Positions 16,362-25,205 are shown, counted from the first letter of the stretch. The stretch is 64,000 nt of DNA from Conexibacter arvalis (GCF_014199525.1 NZ_JACHNU010000001.1:434001-498000), one strand, 5' to 3'. Program-made: numbers and translations. Notes: generated by a model from the sequence alone, not told the origin.

Positions 16362-17244
16362 GCGCGACGGCGCGCAGCCGCTGGCCGGCCGCGTCGCGCT
16401 CGTCACCGGCGCCAACCACGGGATCGGCGCCGCGACGGCGATCGCGCTCGCGACCCGCGGCGCCGACGTGCTCGTCTCCTACCTCGCGCTGCCGCACGCG
16501 TCGGCCGGCGACGGCGATCCGCCGGGCGGCGGCCCGGCGGTCGACGCGACGGACGACGCGGTCGGCGACGACGGCATCCCGCTCGCCTACCACCGCTCGC
16601 GCGCCCGCGACGCCGGCTGGGTCGTCACGGCGATCGAGACGATCGGCGGACGGGCGCTCGCGGTCGAGGCCGACCTGAGCGACCCGGCCGCGCCGGCGGC
16701 GCTGCTCGACGCGGCGGAGCGGGCGCTCGGCCCGGTCGAGATCGTCGTCTGCAACGCGACCGGCTGGGTCCAGGACAGCTTCTCGCCGGCCGAGCGCGAC
16801 GCGATCGGCCGACCGCTGGCGCCGGTCACCGCCGCCACCTTCAACGCCCAGTTCGCCGTCGACGCACGCGCGACGGCGCTGCTGATCGCCGAGTTCGCCC
16901 GCCGCCACGTCGCCCGCGGCGGTCGCTGGGGGCGGATCGTCTCGCTCACCTCCGAGGGCCGCGACGGCTTCCCCTCCGAGGTCTCCTACGGCGCCGCGAA
17001 GGCGGCGCTGGAGAGCTACACGCTGTCGGCGGCGCACGAGCTGGCGCCCCACGGGGTGACCGCGAACGTCGTCCACCCGCCGGTCACCGACACCGGTTGG
17101 ATCGCGGAGTCGGCCCGGCCGGCGATGGAGGCGCACAGCCCGTTCGGCACCGTCGCCCATCCCGAGGACGTCGCCGGCGCGATCGCGCTGCTGTGCCTGG
17201 AGGAGTCGGCGCGCGTCACCGCCAACGTGATCCGCATGCGCTGA
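16348..17244 (+). CDS. Short-chain dehydrogenase/reductase
   Basis: 298 residues, GTG start inside the end of the preceding gene. Rossmann motif TGANHGIG at 20-27, NAT-type variant VCNATGWVQ in place of NNAG, and catalytic SYGAAKAAL. A roughly 40-residue Asp/Gly-rich insertion follows strand 2 (LPHASAGDGDPPGGG onward), unusual for classical SDRs but known in a subset whose start annotates as 3-oxoacyl reductase-like. Ends with a GC hairpin at 17245. Substrate unknown. Confidence 0.88.
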   Translation: MGATERDGAQPLAGRVALVTGANHGIGAATAIALATRGADVLVSYLALPHASAGDGDPPGGGPAVDATDDAVGDDGIPLAYHRSRARDAGWVVTAIETIGGRALAVEADLSDPAAPAALLDAAERALGPVEIVVCNATGWVQDSFSPAERDAIGRPLAPVTAATFNAQFAVDARATALLIAEFARRHVARGGRWGRIVSLTSEGRDGFPSEVSYGAAKAALESYTLSAAHELAPHGVTANVVHPPVTDTGWIAESARPAMEAHSPFGTVAHPEDVAGAIALLCLEESARVTANVIRMR

Positions 17245-17272
17245 GGCGGCCCGCGCGACGCGGGCTGCCGCC
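17245..17272. terminator. Bidirectional hairpin between convergent genes
   Basis: GGCGGC-CCGCG, a 3-base loop, then CGCGG and GCCGCC with a 3-base bulge, starting right after the stop of the SDR gene. There is no T run, as is usual at this GC content. Confidence 0.5.
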
Positions 17273-17285
17273 GGCGTGCCGCCGC

Positions 17286-17660
17286 TCACAGCCGCGACAG
17301 CCACTCGAGCGGGAACGGCGGCTGCGCCAGCGGCTTGACCGCGAGCCGCGTCAGCAGCAGCGGGTTGTCGTCGCCGGCGATGCGGTTGAGGTCGAGCTCG
17401 CCGCAGCCGCCGCAGCGGTGGACGAGCACCCACTCGCCGCCGCCGCGGACGGCGACCGCGATCGGCTCCATCGACGAGCCGCAGTCGGCGGCACGGTCGC
17501 CGGGCGTGGCGCCGTCGAGGTGCCGGCTCCAGAGGCAGCTGGGGCAGTGGTTGCGATGGGCCGTGCCGGGGGCGTCGGCCGGGATGTCGAGACCGCAGTT
17601 GCGGCATCGGAATGCGCGTGGCGCTCGGCGCCGGTCGCGCTGTCGCTGATCTCGCGACAA
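17286..17660 (-). CDS. RNHCP domain zinc-binding protein
   Basis: 124 residues. The RNHCP signature is explicit: FRCRNCG at 17-23, then HRNHCPSCLWSRHLDG at 35-50, and a later HRCGGCGELDLNRIAGDD. The paired cysteines form zinc-ribbon sites; function of the domain is unknown. Start is a TTG at 17660, supported by GGAGG six bases upstream; no ATG or GTG fits. Found widely next to translation genes, but here it is alone, divergent from the lipoprotein at 17906. Confidence 0.85.
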   Translation of the reverse strand: MSRDQRQRDRRRAPRAFRCRNCGLDIPADAPGTAHRNHCPSCLWSRHLDGATPGDRAADCGSSMEPIAVAVRGGGEWVLVHRCGGCGELDLNRIAGDDNPLLLTRLAVKPLAQPPFPLEWLSRL

Positions 17661-17733
17661 GGGAACCTCCGTGATGGATGCGGACGAAGCGGCGGGTCAC
17701 GCGCGTCCGCTGCCTCGTACGGGAGGTAGCGTG

Positions 17734-17760
17734 CCGCTGCCGCCCTCAGGGCGGCAGCGG
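17734..17760. promoter_or_regulatory. Strong 12-base-arm hairpin in a divergent promoter region
   Basis: CCGCTGCCGCCC and GGGCGGCAGCGG flank a TCA loop, with no T run. It sits between the starts of two divergent genes (17660 minus, 17906 plus), so termination is not its obvious job; operator, attenuator or end of an unseen small transcript are the alternatives. Confidence 0.5.
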
Positions 17761-17905
17761 GCAGCCGGTCAGCGCTCGTTCAGCCGACCGGGCGCAGCGC
17801 GACGATGTCCGCACCGGCATCCATAGATCGTCCCGGACGTTACCGGATCGTCGACGGCGGCGTCCGTCACGCCGGCGGGGCGCGCCCGTTAGCCTCGGTG
17901 CGACG

Positions 17906-18730
17906 ATGCGGAAGCGGAGCGCGAGAGCACGATCCGGCCTGGCGGCGGCCGCCGCGGCGCTGCTGGTCGCGCTCGGCGCGGCGGGCTGCGGGTCCGACGG
18001 CGACGAGCGCGCCGACCTCACGCTCCCGCGCGACGCCCCGCCGCCGGCGCTGACCCAGCCGCCCGGCGGCACGACGCCGGTCCCTCCCGGCGGCACCACG
18101 CCGACGCCACCGGGCGGGAGCGGCCGGACCTACGAGCCGCCGGCGCCGAGACCGAACTTCGGCCGCGGACCGACGATCGGCGCGCTCGTGCGCGAGCGCC
18201 ACGCGGAGGCGTCGTACGGCGCGCTCCTGCCGGGCTTCGTCCCCGGCGGCATCCCGGTCGGCACACGCGCGGCGATCTGCGTCGTCCCGCCGATCATCGA
18301 CGCGGTGCGCCGGCAGATCGAGGAGGCGGCGCGCCGGCAGTCCCCGGGAGGCGAGGTGCTGACGCTCCACTCCGACGCGATCCTGCTGGCCGACTGCGGC
18401 AGCTCGGGTCGGTGGGCGCTCGTCACCTGGACGCAGATCGAGGGCGGCGACGCCACCAACTGGATCGACGAGCTGCGCTACGACGGCGACGGCCGCTGGA
18501 CCGGCACGCCGCCGAGAGCCTATCCCGGCTGCCGCATGCCGCTCGCGGCCGCGGCGGCATGGCAGGTCGACGTGCGCAGATGCGGCAGCGCCGCCAGACG
18601 CGCCCCCTCGACCCCGCGCCGCCCGCCGAGAGCCGCGCCGTCGCCGAGGCCGCCGAGACCGTCGCAGCCCCAGCCCCAGCCGGGCCCGAGACCGATGCGC
18701 CCCGCCCCGCTCGACAGCGTGACGATATGA
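17906..18730 (+). CDS. Proline-rich lipoprotein, unknown function
   Basis: 274 residues. Signal peptide with lipidated C28 in LGAAGCGS, a Pro/Gly/Thr linker (QPPGGTTPVPPGGTTPTPPG), a globular core of about 150 residues with four cysteines, and a Pro/Arg/Gln tail. No family recognised. ATG 17906 has TAGCCT 10 bases upstream. AGA arginine codons are frequent, as in the other exported proteins of this window. Confidence 0.7.
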   Translation: MRKRSARARSGLAAAAAALLVALGAAGCGSDGDERADLTLPRDAPPPALTQPPGGTTPVPPGGTTPTPPGGSGRTYEPPAPRPNFGRGPTIGALVRERHAEASYGALLPGFVPGGIPVGTRAAICVVPPIIDAVRRQIEEAARRQSPGGEVLTLHSDAILLADCGSSGRWALVTWTQIEGGDATNWIDELRYDGDGRWTGTPPRAYPGCRMPLAAAAAWQVDVRRCGSAARRAPSTPRRPPRAAPSPRPPRPSQPQPQPGPRPMRPAPLDSVTI

Positions 18731-18769
18731 GCGGGCCTGGGGTCGGCCGGAGCGCCACAGACCGATTGG

Positions 18770-18800
18770 TGTGGTCACATCGGCTGGTAAGATGACCACA
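18770..18800. promoter_or_regulatory. Inverted repeat operator over the antitoxin start
   Basis: TGTGGTCA (18770-18777) and TGACCACA (18793-18800) are exact inverted copies 15 bases apart. The right arm ends on the A of the antitoxin ATG, the arrangement expected for toxin-antitoxin autorepression. Confidence 0.65.
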
Positions 18801-19069
18801 TGCGAGAGATCGGGATCCGTCAGCTCAAGAGCGAGGCGAGCGCCCTGATCGACCAGGTCGAGCACGGCGAAGTGATGACGGTGACGCGCCGGGGCAAGCC
18901 GGTGGCACGCCTTGTTCCGGCCGGCATGGCGCCCGGGATGGCACGGCTGGTCGCCGAGGGCCGTGTCCGCTGGAGCGGGCGCAGAGCGTCGTTGCCCGAA
19001 GCGGTCGAGCTGCGTGGAGACGGCCCTTCGGCCGCCGACCTCGTGATCGACGACCGCGGACCGCGGTGA
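18800..19069 (+). CDS. Antitoxin, Phd/YefM family
   Basis: 89 residues. MREIGIRQLKSEASALIDQVEHGE and VTRRGKPVARLVP are the conserved Phd/YefM DNA-binding half; the C-terminal EAVELRGDGPSAADLVIDDRG would wrap the toxin. It overlaps the PIN toxin gene by four bases (GTGA). Expected to neutralise the toxin and repress the pair through the repeat at 18770. Confidence 0.9.
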   Translation: MREIGIRQLKSEASALIDQVEHGEVMTVTRRGKPVARLVPAGMAPGMARLVAEGRVRWSGRRASLPEAVELRGDGPSAADLVIDDRGPR

Positions 19070-19491
19070 CCCTCTACCTCGACACGAGCGCGCTCGTGAA
19101 GCTGCTCGTCGCCGAGGATGGGAGCGGCGTCGTCCGCTCCGCCGCCGGCGCCGCCGGCGAGCTGGCCGCCAGCCACATCGCCTACGTCGAGACGCATTCG
19201 GCGTTGGCGCGGATGCGCGCCGGCGACCGCCTCACGAGACGGGTCCACGCGGCGCAGGCGGAAGCGTTCCGCCGTCTGTGGTCCGACGTCGCCGTCGTTC
19301 CGGTCACCGACGACGTCGTCGAACGAGCCGCCCGTCTCGCCGAGCGCCACCTGCTGCGCGGCTACGACGCCCTCCAGCTCTCCTCCGCACTGGAGCTGCG
19401 CGACGCGAGCGATGTTCGGTTCGCGTCGTGGGACGATCGGCTCAACGTCGCCGCGGCACGCGAGCGGCTGACGCTGCTGCCGCTCGACTGA
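19066..19491 (+). CDS. PIN-domain ribonuclease toxin (VapC type)
   Basis: 141 residues, GTG start. PIN acidic residues are present: D6 in LYLDTSALVKL, E42 in AYVETHSAL, D101 in RGYDALQLSSAL, D123/D124 in SWDDRL. Cleaves RNA, often tRNA, when the antitoxin is lost. Together with 18800 it is a complete and apparently intact module, unlike the remnant at 26639-26853. Confidence 0.9.
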   Translation: MTLYLDTSALVKLLVAEDGSGVVRSAAGAAGELAASHIAYVETHSALARMRAGDRLTRRVHAAQAEAFRRLWSDVAVVPVTDDVVERAARLAERHLLRGYDALQLSSALELRDASDVRFASWDDRLNVAAARERLTLLPLD

Positions 19492-19559
19492 CCCCCCGAC
19501 GACGCGATCGGGCGTCTCCGCGCACGGCGCGGACCGGCCGGCGGCCCTATCGTTCCCGC

Positions 19560-20894
19560 ATGACCGGGGTTCACCTGGTGATCGGCGAGGGGACGCTGGC
19601 CGAGGGCGTGCAGCAGGCGCTGCGCGAGGCGCGGCAGCCGGTCCGCGCGATGCGGCGGCCGGCCGACCGCGAGCTGCGGCGGGCGCTCGCCGACGAGCGG
19701 ACGAGGGCGGCAACGGTGATCGACCGCGACGACATCGCCGCGCTGCGGACCGCGCTGCTGGTCGAGTACCTGCGGCCCGGCATCCGGCTGGTCGTGACGA
19801 TCTTCGACCGCACCGTCGCCGAGCAGCTGATCCGCACGATCCCCAACTGCAACGTCGTCTCGATGGCCGACGCGTCGGCCGGGGCGATCGTCGGGCCGTG
19901 CGTCGACGCCGGCCTGGTCGCCCTCCACCGCGCCGACGACGGCGCGCTCGTCGCCGTCCACGGCCACGACGAGGCGCACGCGAGCGCCGGCGAGCGGCCG
20001 CACGTCGCGCCGTACCCCTACCACCCGCCGAGCGCGCCGCTGCGCGCGGCCCGCCGCCTGCGGGCGCAGTTCCGCCCGCCCGACCGCTCCTCGGCGCTGC
20101 TTTTGTGGTCGCTGATCGGGCTCGTCGCACTGGTGCTGCTGGAGGCGGCGCTGGCGATCTCGACCCACCGCGAGCCGGCGGTCGCCGCGCTCTACGAGGC
20201 GACGAAGGCGATCGCTGCCGTCGGCCCGAGCGGCTTCTTCGAGCACGGCTCGACGTGGCAGCGGGCGTACGGGATCGCGTCGATGGCGCTCGGCGTCGTG
20301 CTCACCGCCGTCTTCACCGCCGCGCTCGTCAACCGCCTGCTGAGCCGCCGGCTGACGGGGACGTTCGGGCCGCGCACGATCCCGCGCGCCGACCACGTCG
20401 TCGTCGTCGGGCTCGGCCAGGTCGGCTTCCGCGTCTGCCTCGAGCTGCGCGCGCTCGGGATCGACGTCGTCGCCGTCGAGCAGGATCCGCAGGCGCCGAA
20501 CGTCGCGCTCGCCCGCGGGCTGAAGGTGCCGGTCGTGATCGGCCGCGGCGGCGACCGCTATGTGCTCGAGCGGCTGTCGCTCGGCCGCGCCCGCGCGCTC
20601 GCCGCCGTCACCAGCGACGAGCTCGCCAACGTCGCGATCAGCGTCGCGGCGCTCGCCGTCCAGCCCGGGCTGCGGACCGTCCTGCGCGCCGGCTCCAACG
20701 ACGTCACGCGCGAGACGGCGGCGCTCTTCCCGATCGGCGTCGCGCAGGACCTCGACCGCGTCGCGGCGACCGCCCTGGCGGCGACGGCGATCGGCCGCGA
20801 GCTGGCGCACGCCTTCGTCCACGGCGGCGCCTCCTACATCGAGACGCCGGACGGGATCGAGCGCTTCCCGCGGCCGCAGGGCCGGCCCGACTGA
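19560..20894 (+). CDS. TrkA/RCK-type potassium channel-like protein
   Basis: 444 residues. Domain order: an N-terminal degenerate Rossmann-like domain (MTGVHLVIGEGTLAEGVQQA), two membrane helices (ALLLWSLIGLVALVLLEAAL near 185 and IASMALGVVLTAVFTAALV near 250) with a short loop KAIAAVGPSGFF between them in the place of a pore loop, then an intact TrkA-N domain with VVVVGLGQVGF. The usual K selectivity TxGYG is absent, so conductance is uncertain. ATG 19560 lies 6 bases after TATCGT. Confidence 0.8.
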   Translation: MTGVHLVIGEGTLAEGVQQALREARQPVRAMRRPADRELRRALADERTRAATVIDRDDIAALRTALLVEYLRPGIRLVVTIFDRTVAEQLIRTIPNCNVVSMADASAGAIVGPCVDAGLVALHRADDGALVAVHGHDEAHASAGERPHVAPYPYHPPSAPLRAARRLRAQFRPPDRSSALLLWSLIGLVALVLLEAALAISTHREPAVAALYEATKAIAAVGPSGFFEHGSTWQRAYGIASMALGVVLTAVFTAALVNRLLSRRLTGTFGPRTIPRADHVVVVGLGQVGFRVCLELRALGIDVVAVEQDPQAPNVALARGLKVPVVIGRGGDRYVLERLSLGRARALAAVTSDELANVAISVAALAVQPGLRTVLRAGSNDVTRETAALFPIGVAQDLDRVAATALAATAIGRELAHAFVHGGASYIETPDGIERFPRPQGRPD

Positions 20895-20900
20895 CGACCG

Positions 20901-22472
20901 CTACACGTGGACCGCGACGCCGTCGCCGCCGCCGTGGCCGCGGCTGCACAGCAGCGCGATCAGCGCGCTGAGGAAGGCGAGGCCGGCGCTGACGTACATC
21001 GCCGTGTGGAGCCCCTCCATGAACGACTGGAACGAGGCGTCGGTGACCGCCTGCGCCAGCGACGCCGGCATGTCGGGGGAGATCGGCGCGACTCCCTGCG
21101 CGATCAGCTCGGTCTTGCCCTCGATCACGCCCGCCGTCTCGGCCGGCACGCCGGCGTCGGCGAGGTTGCCGGCGAGCGCCGACCCGACGCCGGAGACGAT
21201 CACCGAGCCGAGCACCGCGGTTCCGAGCACGCCGCCGAGCTGGTTGGCCGTCGACTGCAGGCCGCCGGCGAGGCCGCCGCGCTCGACCGGCGCGTTGCCG
21301 ACGATCGCCTCGGTCGAGGCGACGATCACGAGGCCCATCGCGATGCCGATCAGCAGGTAGAACGGCCACTGGCCGCCGTAGCCGGTGTCGACCTCCAGCC
21401 CGGTGAGGCCCAGGAAGCAGCCGGCGAGGATCAGCATGCCGAGGCAGAGCGGCACGCGCGGTCCGAACTTCTCCGTCAGCAGGCCGCCGAGCGGGGCGCT
21501 TACCGTGAAGGTGGCCGTCAGCGGCAGCAGCCGCACGCCGGTCTCGACCGGGCTGTAGCCGTGCACGTTCTGCAGGTACAGGCCGATGAAGAAGAGGATC
21601 CCGAACAGCGCGAAGAACCCGGTCACGACGAGCACGACGCCGGCCGACAGCGAGCGGTTGCGAAACAGGTCGAGCGGCAGCAGCGGCTCCTTCGCGCGCG
21701 CCTCGCGCAGCACGAACAGGACGAGCGTGAGCAGGCCGGCGGCGCCGAAGCCGATCACGTACGCCGAGCCCCAGCCGTGGTCCTGCGCCTTGATGACGCC
21801 CCAGATCAGCAGGAAGAGCCCGCCCGACAGCAGCGCGACGCCGGGCAGGTCGAACGAGCCGACGTGCGTCTCGTCCTTGGACTCCCTCACCCACCGCATC
21901 GTCACCAGCGCGGCGATCAGGCCGAGCGGCAGGTTGAGCAGGAAGATCGACTCCCACGAGACGTGCTCGACCAGCAGGCCGCCGACGATCGGGCCGGAGG
22001 CGACCGCGAGCGCCGAGGAGCCGCCCCAGATGCCGACGGCCCGGTTGAGCTCGGCCGGCGGGAATGCGGCGCGCAGCAGCGCGAGCGTGTTCGGCATCAG
22101 CAGCGCGCCGGCGACGCCCTGCAGCACGCGCGCGAAGACGAGCATGCCGATCGAGGTCGACAGCGCGCACAGCAGCGACGTGACGGCGAAGCCGACGATG
22201 CCGATCACGAACACCTTCTTGCGGCCGAAGCGGTCGCCGAGCTTGCCGCCGACGATCAGCAGGACGGCGAGCGCCAGCAGGTAGCCGTTGGTGACCCATT
22301 GGAGCCCCGCGAGCGAGGCGTCGAGGTCGGCGGCGATCGTGGGGTTCGCGACGCCGACGACGGTGCCGTCGAGGCCGACCATCATCACGCCCAGCGCGAC
22401 GGCGGCGAGCGTCAGCCAGGGATTGTCGCGGCCGGCGGCGGGCCTCGCCGCGACAGCAGAGGTTGCGTTCAT
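20901..22472 (-). CDS. MFS drug exporter, DHA2 (14-helix) family
   Basis: 523 residues with about 14 membrane helices. DHA2 motifs: LDGTVVGVANPTIAADL in helix 1, GGKLGDRFGRKKVF after helix 2, and RVLQGVAGALLMPNTLALL in helix 4. Proton-driven export of drugs or dyes is typical. ATG 22472 is chosen at the start of the recognisable N-terminus. Divergent from the TetR gene at 22539, 66 bases away, which is the likely local repressor. Confidence 0.92.
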   Translation of the reverse strand: MNATSAVAARPAAGRDNPWLTLAAVALGVMMVGLDGTVVGVANPTIAADLDASLAGLQWVTNGYLLALAVLLIVGGKLGDRFGRKKVFVIGIVGFAVTSLLCALSTSIGMLVFARVLQGVAGALLMPNTLALLRAAFPPAELNRAVGIWGGSSALAVASGPIVGGLLVEHVSWESIFLLNLPLGLIAALVTMRWVRESKDETHVGSFDLPGVALLSGGLFLLIWGVIKAQDHGWGSAYVIGFGAAGLLTLVLFVLREARAKEPLLPLDLFRNRSLSAGVVLVVTGFFALFGILFFIGLYLQNVHGYSPVETGVRLLPLTATFTVSAPLGGLLTEKFGPRVPLCLGMLILAGCFLGLTGLEVDTGYGGQWPFYLLIGIAMGLVIVASTEAIVGNAPVERGGLAGGLQSTANQLGGVLGTAVLGSVIVSGVGSALAGNLADAGVPAETAGVIEGKTELIAQGVAPISPDMPASLAQAVTDASFQSFMEGLHTAMYVSAGLAFLSALIALLCSRGHGGGDGVAVHV

Positions 22473-22538
22473 CGGGACCTGAGAGGGTTGGAGGAGTGCT
22501 GCGGGCCGGAAAGTGTGACAGACCGTAACGTTTCCACG

Positions 22539-23114
22539 ATGCGCTCCCGACCTCCCCTGCGCGCCGACGCACGCCGCAACTATCGCGCGGTGATCGACGC
22601 CGCGATCGGCGTGCTGTCGGAGCGGCCCGACGCGACGATGCGCGAGATCGCCGACGCCTCGGGGGTGACGCGCACGACCGTCTACCGCCACTTCCCGACG
22701 CGCGACGCGCTCGTGCGGGCGCTGTTCCAGCAGATCGAGCGCGAGTCGAACGAGGCGGCGCGCGCGGCGCTCGCGGGGAGCCCGCCGCTGGCGGAGGGCC
22801 TCGCCGCGATCGCCGCCACGGCGATCGCGTTCGGCACCCGCTACCGCTTCCTCGCCGGCTACGAGGCGATCGCCAGCGACGTGCGCGCCGAGACGATGCG
22901 CGCCGCCGCCGACAACCCGGTGCTGCGCTGGCTGCTCGTCGCCCAGCGGCGCGGGGAGGCGCGGCGCGACCTGCCGCCGAGCTGGCAGCTGCGGATGATG
23001 CACAGCCTCGCCGTCGTGGCGGTCGAGGAGGTGCTGGCCGGCGCGGTCGACGCCAAGGAGGGCGAGCGGCTGCTCGCCCGCACGCTCCACGCCGCCTTCG
23101 CGGCGCCGCGCTGA
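22539..23114 (+). CDS. TetR family regulator, probable repressor of the DHA2 exporter
   Basis: 191 residues with an N-terminal HTH (MREIADASGVTRTTVYRHFP, residues about 32-51) and a helical C-terminal domain. TAACGT, 7 bases before the ATG, makes it leaderless; the sequence GTGACAGACCGTAAC around 22513-22527 in the 66-base divergent region is where an operator must lie. Confidence 0.9.
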   Translation: MRSRPPLRADARRNYRAVIDAAIGVLSERPDATMREIADASGVTRTTVYRHFPTRDALVRALFQQIERESNEAARAALAGSPPLAEGLAAIAATAIAFGTRYRFLAGYEAIASDVRAETMRAAADNPVLRWLLVAQRRGEARRDLPPSWQLRMMHSLAVVAVEEVLAGAVDAKEGERLLARTLHAAFAAPR

Positions 23115-23200
23115 CCGCCCGGCCGAGCGGCGGCGGATTTCCGACACCTCGCTTCAGACCATCGGGCCGCGCCGGTCGGCCCGCGGCTAGGATCGGCGCG

Positions 23201-23887
23201 ATGGGCAGCAGGGGAGCAGGGGCCGGGGGCGGCCGCGAGCACGCCGCCGGAGGCCCCGCGGAGCGTCGGGCCCGCGCGCTCGACGAGGAGGTCCGCGCCG
23301 CCGTCGCGGCAGGCGATCTCGGGCAGGCCGAGCGGCGGCTCGCCGCGCTCGAGGGCGGCGCCTTCGCGCGCACCCCGCTCGGCGCGGCGCTCGCCGCCAG
23401 CGCGGCGGCGCTCGTCGCGCTCGCGACCGACCGGCCGGCGAACGCCGACGCGCTCGCGACGGCGGCGGCCGAGCATGCGCGCGCGATCCGCTCGCCGGCG
23501 CTGGAGGCGCGCGCGGCCGTGCTGGCCGGCCGCGCGCAGGCGGCGCTCGGCGCCGACGACGTCGCCGCCGAGCGGTTCGCCGAGGCGCGGTCGCTGGCGC
23601 GGCTCGCCGGCGACGGGCAGCTCGCGCGCGAGGCCGACCGCTGCCGCGCCGCGCTCGCCTCCCGCGCGTCCGCCGCTGCCGCCGGCCCAGCCGAGCGCGG
23701 GCTGACGGCCCGCCAGCTCGAGATCGCCCTGCTCGCCGCCGACGGCCGCACCAACCGCGAGGTCGCGGCCGCCCTCGGCATCAGCGAGCACACCGTCAAC
23801 GCCCACCTGCGCGCCGCATTCCGGCGGCTCGGCGTGTCGCGCCGGCGGGCGCTCGCCACCGTGCTGAACGCACGCGCGCAGCGCTGA
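23201..23887 (+). CDS. LuxR-type HTH regulator
   Basis: 228 residues. An Ala-rich helical N-terminal part of about 150 residues, resembling TPR-like helices, is followed by a GerE/LuxR HTH: LTARQLEIALLAADGRTNREV and LGISEHTVNAHLRAAFRRLGVSRR. No receiver or autoinducer domain is visible, so it looks like the shortened end of a LuxR/MalT-type (LAL) regulator. TAGGAT lies 7 bases before the ATG. Targets unknown. Confidence 0.82.
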   Translation: MGSRGAGAGGGREHAAGGPAERRARALDEEVRAAVAAGDLGQAERRLAALEGGAFARTPLGAALAASAAALVALATDRPANADALATAAAEHARAIRSPALEARAAVLAGRAQAALGADDVAAERFAEARSLARLAGDGQLAREADRCRAALASRASAAAAGPAERGLTARQLEIALLAADGRTNREVAAALGISEHTVNAHLRAAFRRLGVSRRRALATVLNARAQR

Positions 23888-23909
23888 GCGGCCGCCGCGC
23901 GGCGGCCGC
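23888..23909. terminator. GC palindrome after LuxR-type gene
   Basis: A perfect 22-base palindrome (GCGGCCGCCGC and its complement) begins one base after the stop codon. No T run follows. Confidence 0.5.
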
Positions 23910-24003
23910 GACCGGCGCGCCGATCGACCGCACGCCGCGGGCACGCGCCGCCGCGGCCGGCGGCCGCGGCGGACAGCCGCGGCGACCGCCACGCGAAGCC
24001 CGT

Positions 24004-24726
24004 CTACTCGCCGGGCGCGCCGGCGCCGCCGTCCTCCTCGGACGGCGCGGCGGTGGCGCCCGTCGAGCAGACCTGCTGGCCGCCGCCCCGCTGGCAGAGC
24101 TCGTAGCTGGTGTCGGGCTGCAGCTGCGTGCGGCTGGTGATCGTGTACGGGACGCCGGCCGTCGAGCTGGCGCCGACCGTGACGAGGTAGTAGGCGCCGT
24201 CGGTCCAGTCGGAGAAGCCGCCGAGCACGGCGGCGGCGCCCTGTCTGACGCCTTCGGCCTGGCCGCTCGAGATCCCGACCTGCTCGCCTCTCTCGAAGCC
24301 GACTCTCTGGCCCTGCGCCGCACCGGCGCGCTCCCCCCTGGCGGTGCCGATCCGGATCCCCTCCGCCTTGCCGGCGTCGAAGATCGCCCTGTAGCCGGCG
24401 GTCCCTCTCGCGAACTCGGCGCGGCCCTCCTCGCGGCCTCTTGCCAGACCCTCCTGGAAGCCGGCCTCCTCGCCGGACTGCGTGCCCTCGGAGTCGCCGC
24501 TGCTGTGGCCGATCAGGTAGCCGCCGACGCCGGCGACGACGAGCACGCCCACCGCGACGGCCGCGAGCGCGCCGACGCCGAAGCTCCGTCTGCCGCCCTG
24601 CCCGGGCGGCGCGGCCCCGGCGGGCTGAGCCGGCGGCGCCGGCCGGCCGGGCTGGCCCTCCGCGCCGCGGCCCGGCGGCGTCACCTCGGTCGGGCGCTCT
24701 TCGGGCGGCTGGTCACTGGTCGACAT
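24004..24726 (-). CDS. Membrane-anchored protein with glycine-repeat ectodomain
   Basis: 240 residues. ATG 24726 chosen because GAGGAGGAC lies 8-16 bases upstream. A Pro/Gly-rich cytosolic stretch of about 45 residues, one membrane helix (GALAAVAVGVLVVAGVGGYLIG), then about 75 residues in which Gly recurs nearly every fourth residue with Glu/Arg/Gln (EEGRAEF, EGIRIGTARGERAGAAQGQR), a glycine-zipper-like helix likely to self-associate. The C-terminus is a small beta domain with two cysteines. Function unknown. Confidence 0.7.
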   Translation of the reverse strand: MSTSDQPPEERPTEVTPPGRGAEGQPGRPAPPAQPAGAAPPGQGGRRSFGVGALAAVAVGVLVVAGVGGYLIGHSSGDSEGTQSGEEAGFQEGLARGREEGRAEFARGTAGYRAIFDAGKAEGIRIGTARGERAGAAQGQRVGFERGEQVGISSGQAEGVRQGAAAVLGGFSDWTDGAYYLVTVGASSTAGVPYTITSRTQLQPDTSYELCQRGGGQQVCSTGATAAPSEEDGGAGAPGE

Positions 24727-24866
24727 CGGCACGTCCTCCTCGTCGGGCATGCATGGACCGGTTGTCGGTGCGAAGCGTACGGGCCCGCAGCGACGGTTGC
24801 GACCCTGAGCGCGGAGACGCGCCGGCTGCCGCTCGTCCGGCGGCCGCCGTCGCTACGCTGTCGGCC

Positions 24867-25205
24867 GTGCAGCGCCTCCCCACCTGGCCGGTCGCGGCCG
24901 GATCACTGCTTCTCGGCTTCGCCGTCGCCGACCTGACCGGCGTCCGTCCGCTCGGCGGGATCGTCCTCTTCCTCGGCGCGCTGTGGTGCGGGCTGCGCTG
25001 GCGCCGCCAGCAGGGGCTCGCCGTCGCGATCCTGATCGTGCTCGCCTACCTCGCCGCGTTCGCGCTCTCGCACCCGCTCGGCAGAGCGATCGGCTCGTGG
25101 CCGGCGGTCTTCGTCGTCTCGGCGGTCGTCGGGCTGATCGCCTGGGCGCGCGCCGACCGCGAGGCCCCACCGGGAACCGGCGTGTCACCGGCCGCGTCGC
25201 GGTAG
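24867..25205 (+). CDS. Small membrane protein, about four helices
   Basis: 112 residues from GTG 24867 with TACGCT 7 bases upstream. Hydrophobic helices near 8-24, 29-43, 51-68 and 80-94, with charged loops RWRRQQG and ADREAP. No family recognised. Its TAG stop is in frame with the P450 sequence that follows directly. Confidence 0.65.
   Translation: MQRLPTWPVAAGSLLLGFAVADLTGVRPLGGIVLFLGALWCGLRWRRQQGLAVAILIVLAYLAAFALSHPLGRAIGSWPAVFVVSAVVGLIAWARADREAPPGTGVSPAASR

Noticed and set aside
19560-20894. A classical potassium channel
   Set aside because: Two helices and a TrkA-N domain are visible, but no TxGYG-type selectivity filter, so only channel-like is claimed.
20704-23859. Another minus-strand frame of about 1050 codons
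   Set aside because: Covers the DHA2 exporter and regulator in a wrong frame; Arg/Ser/Ala runs, no domains.
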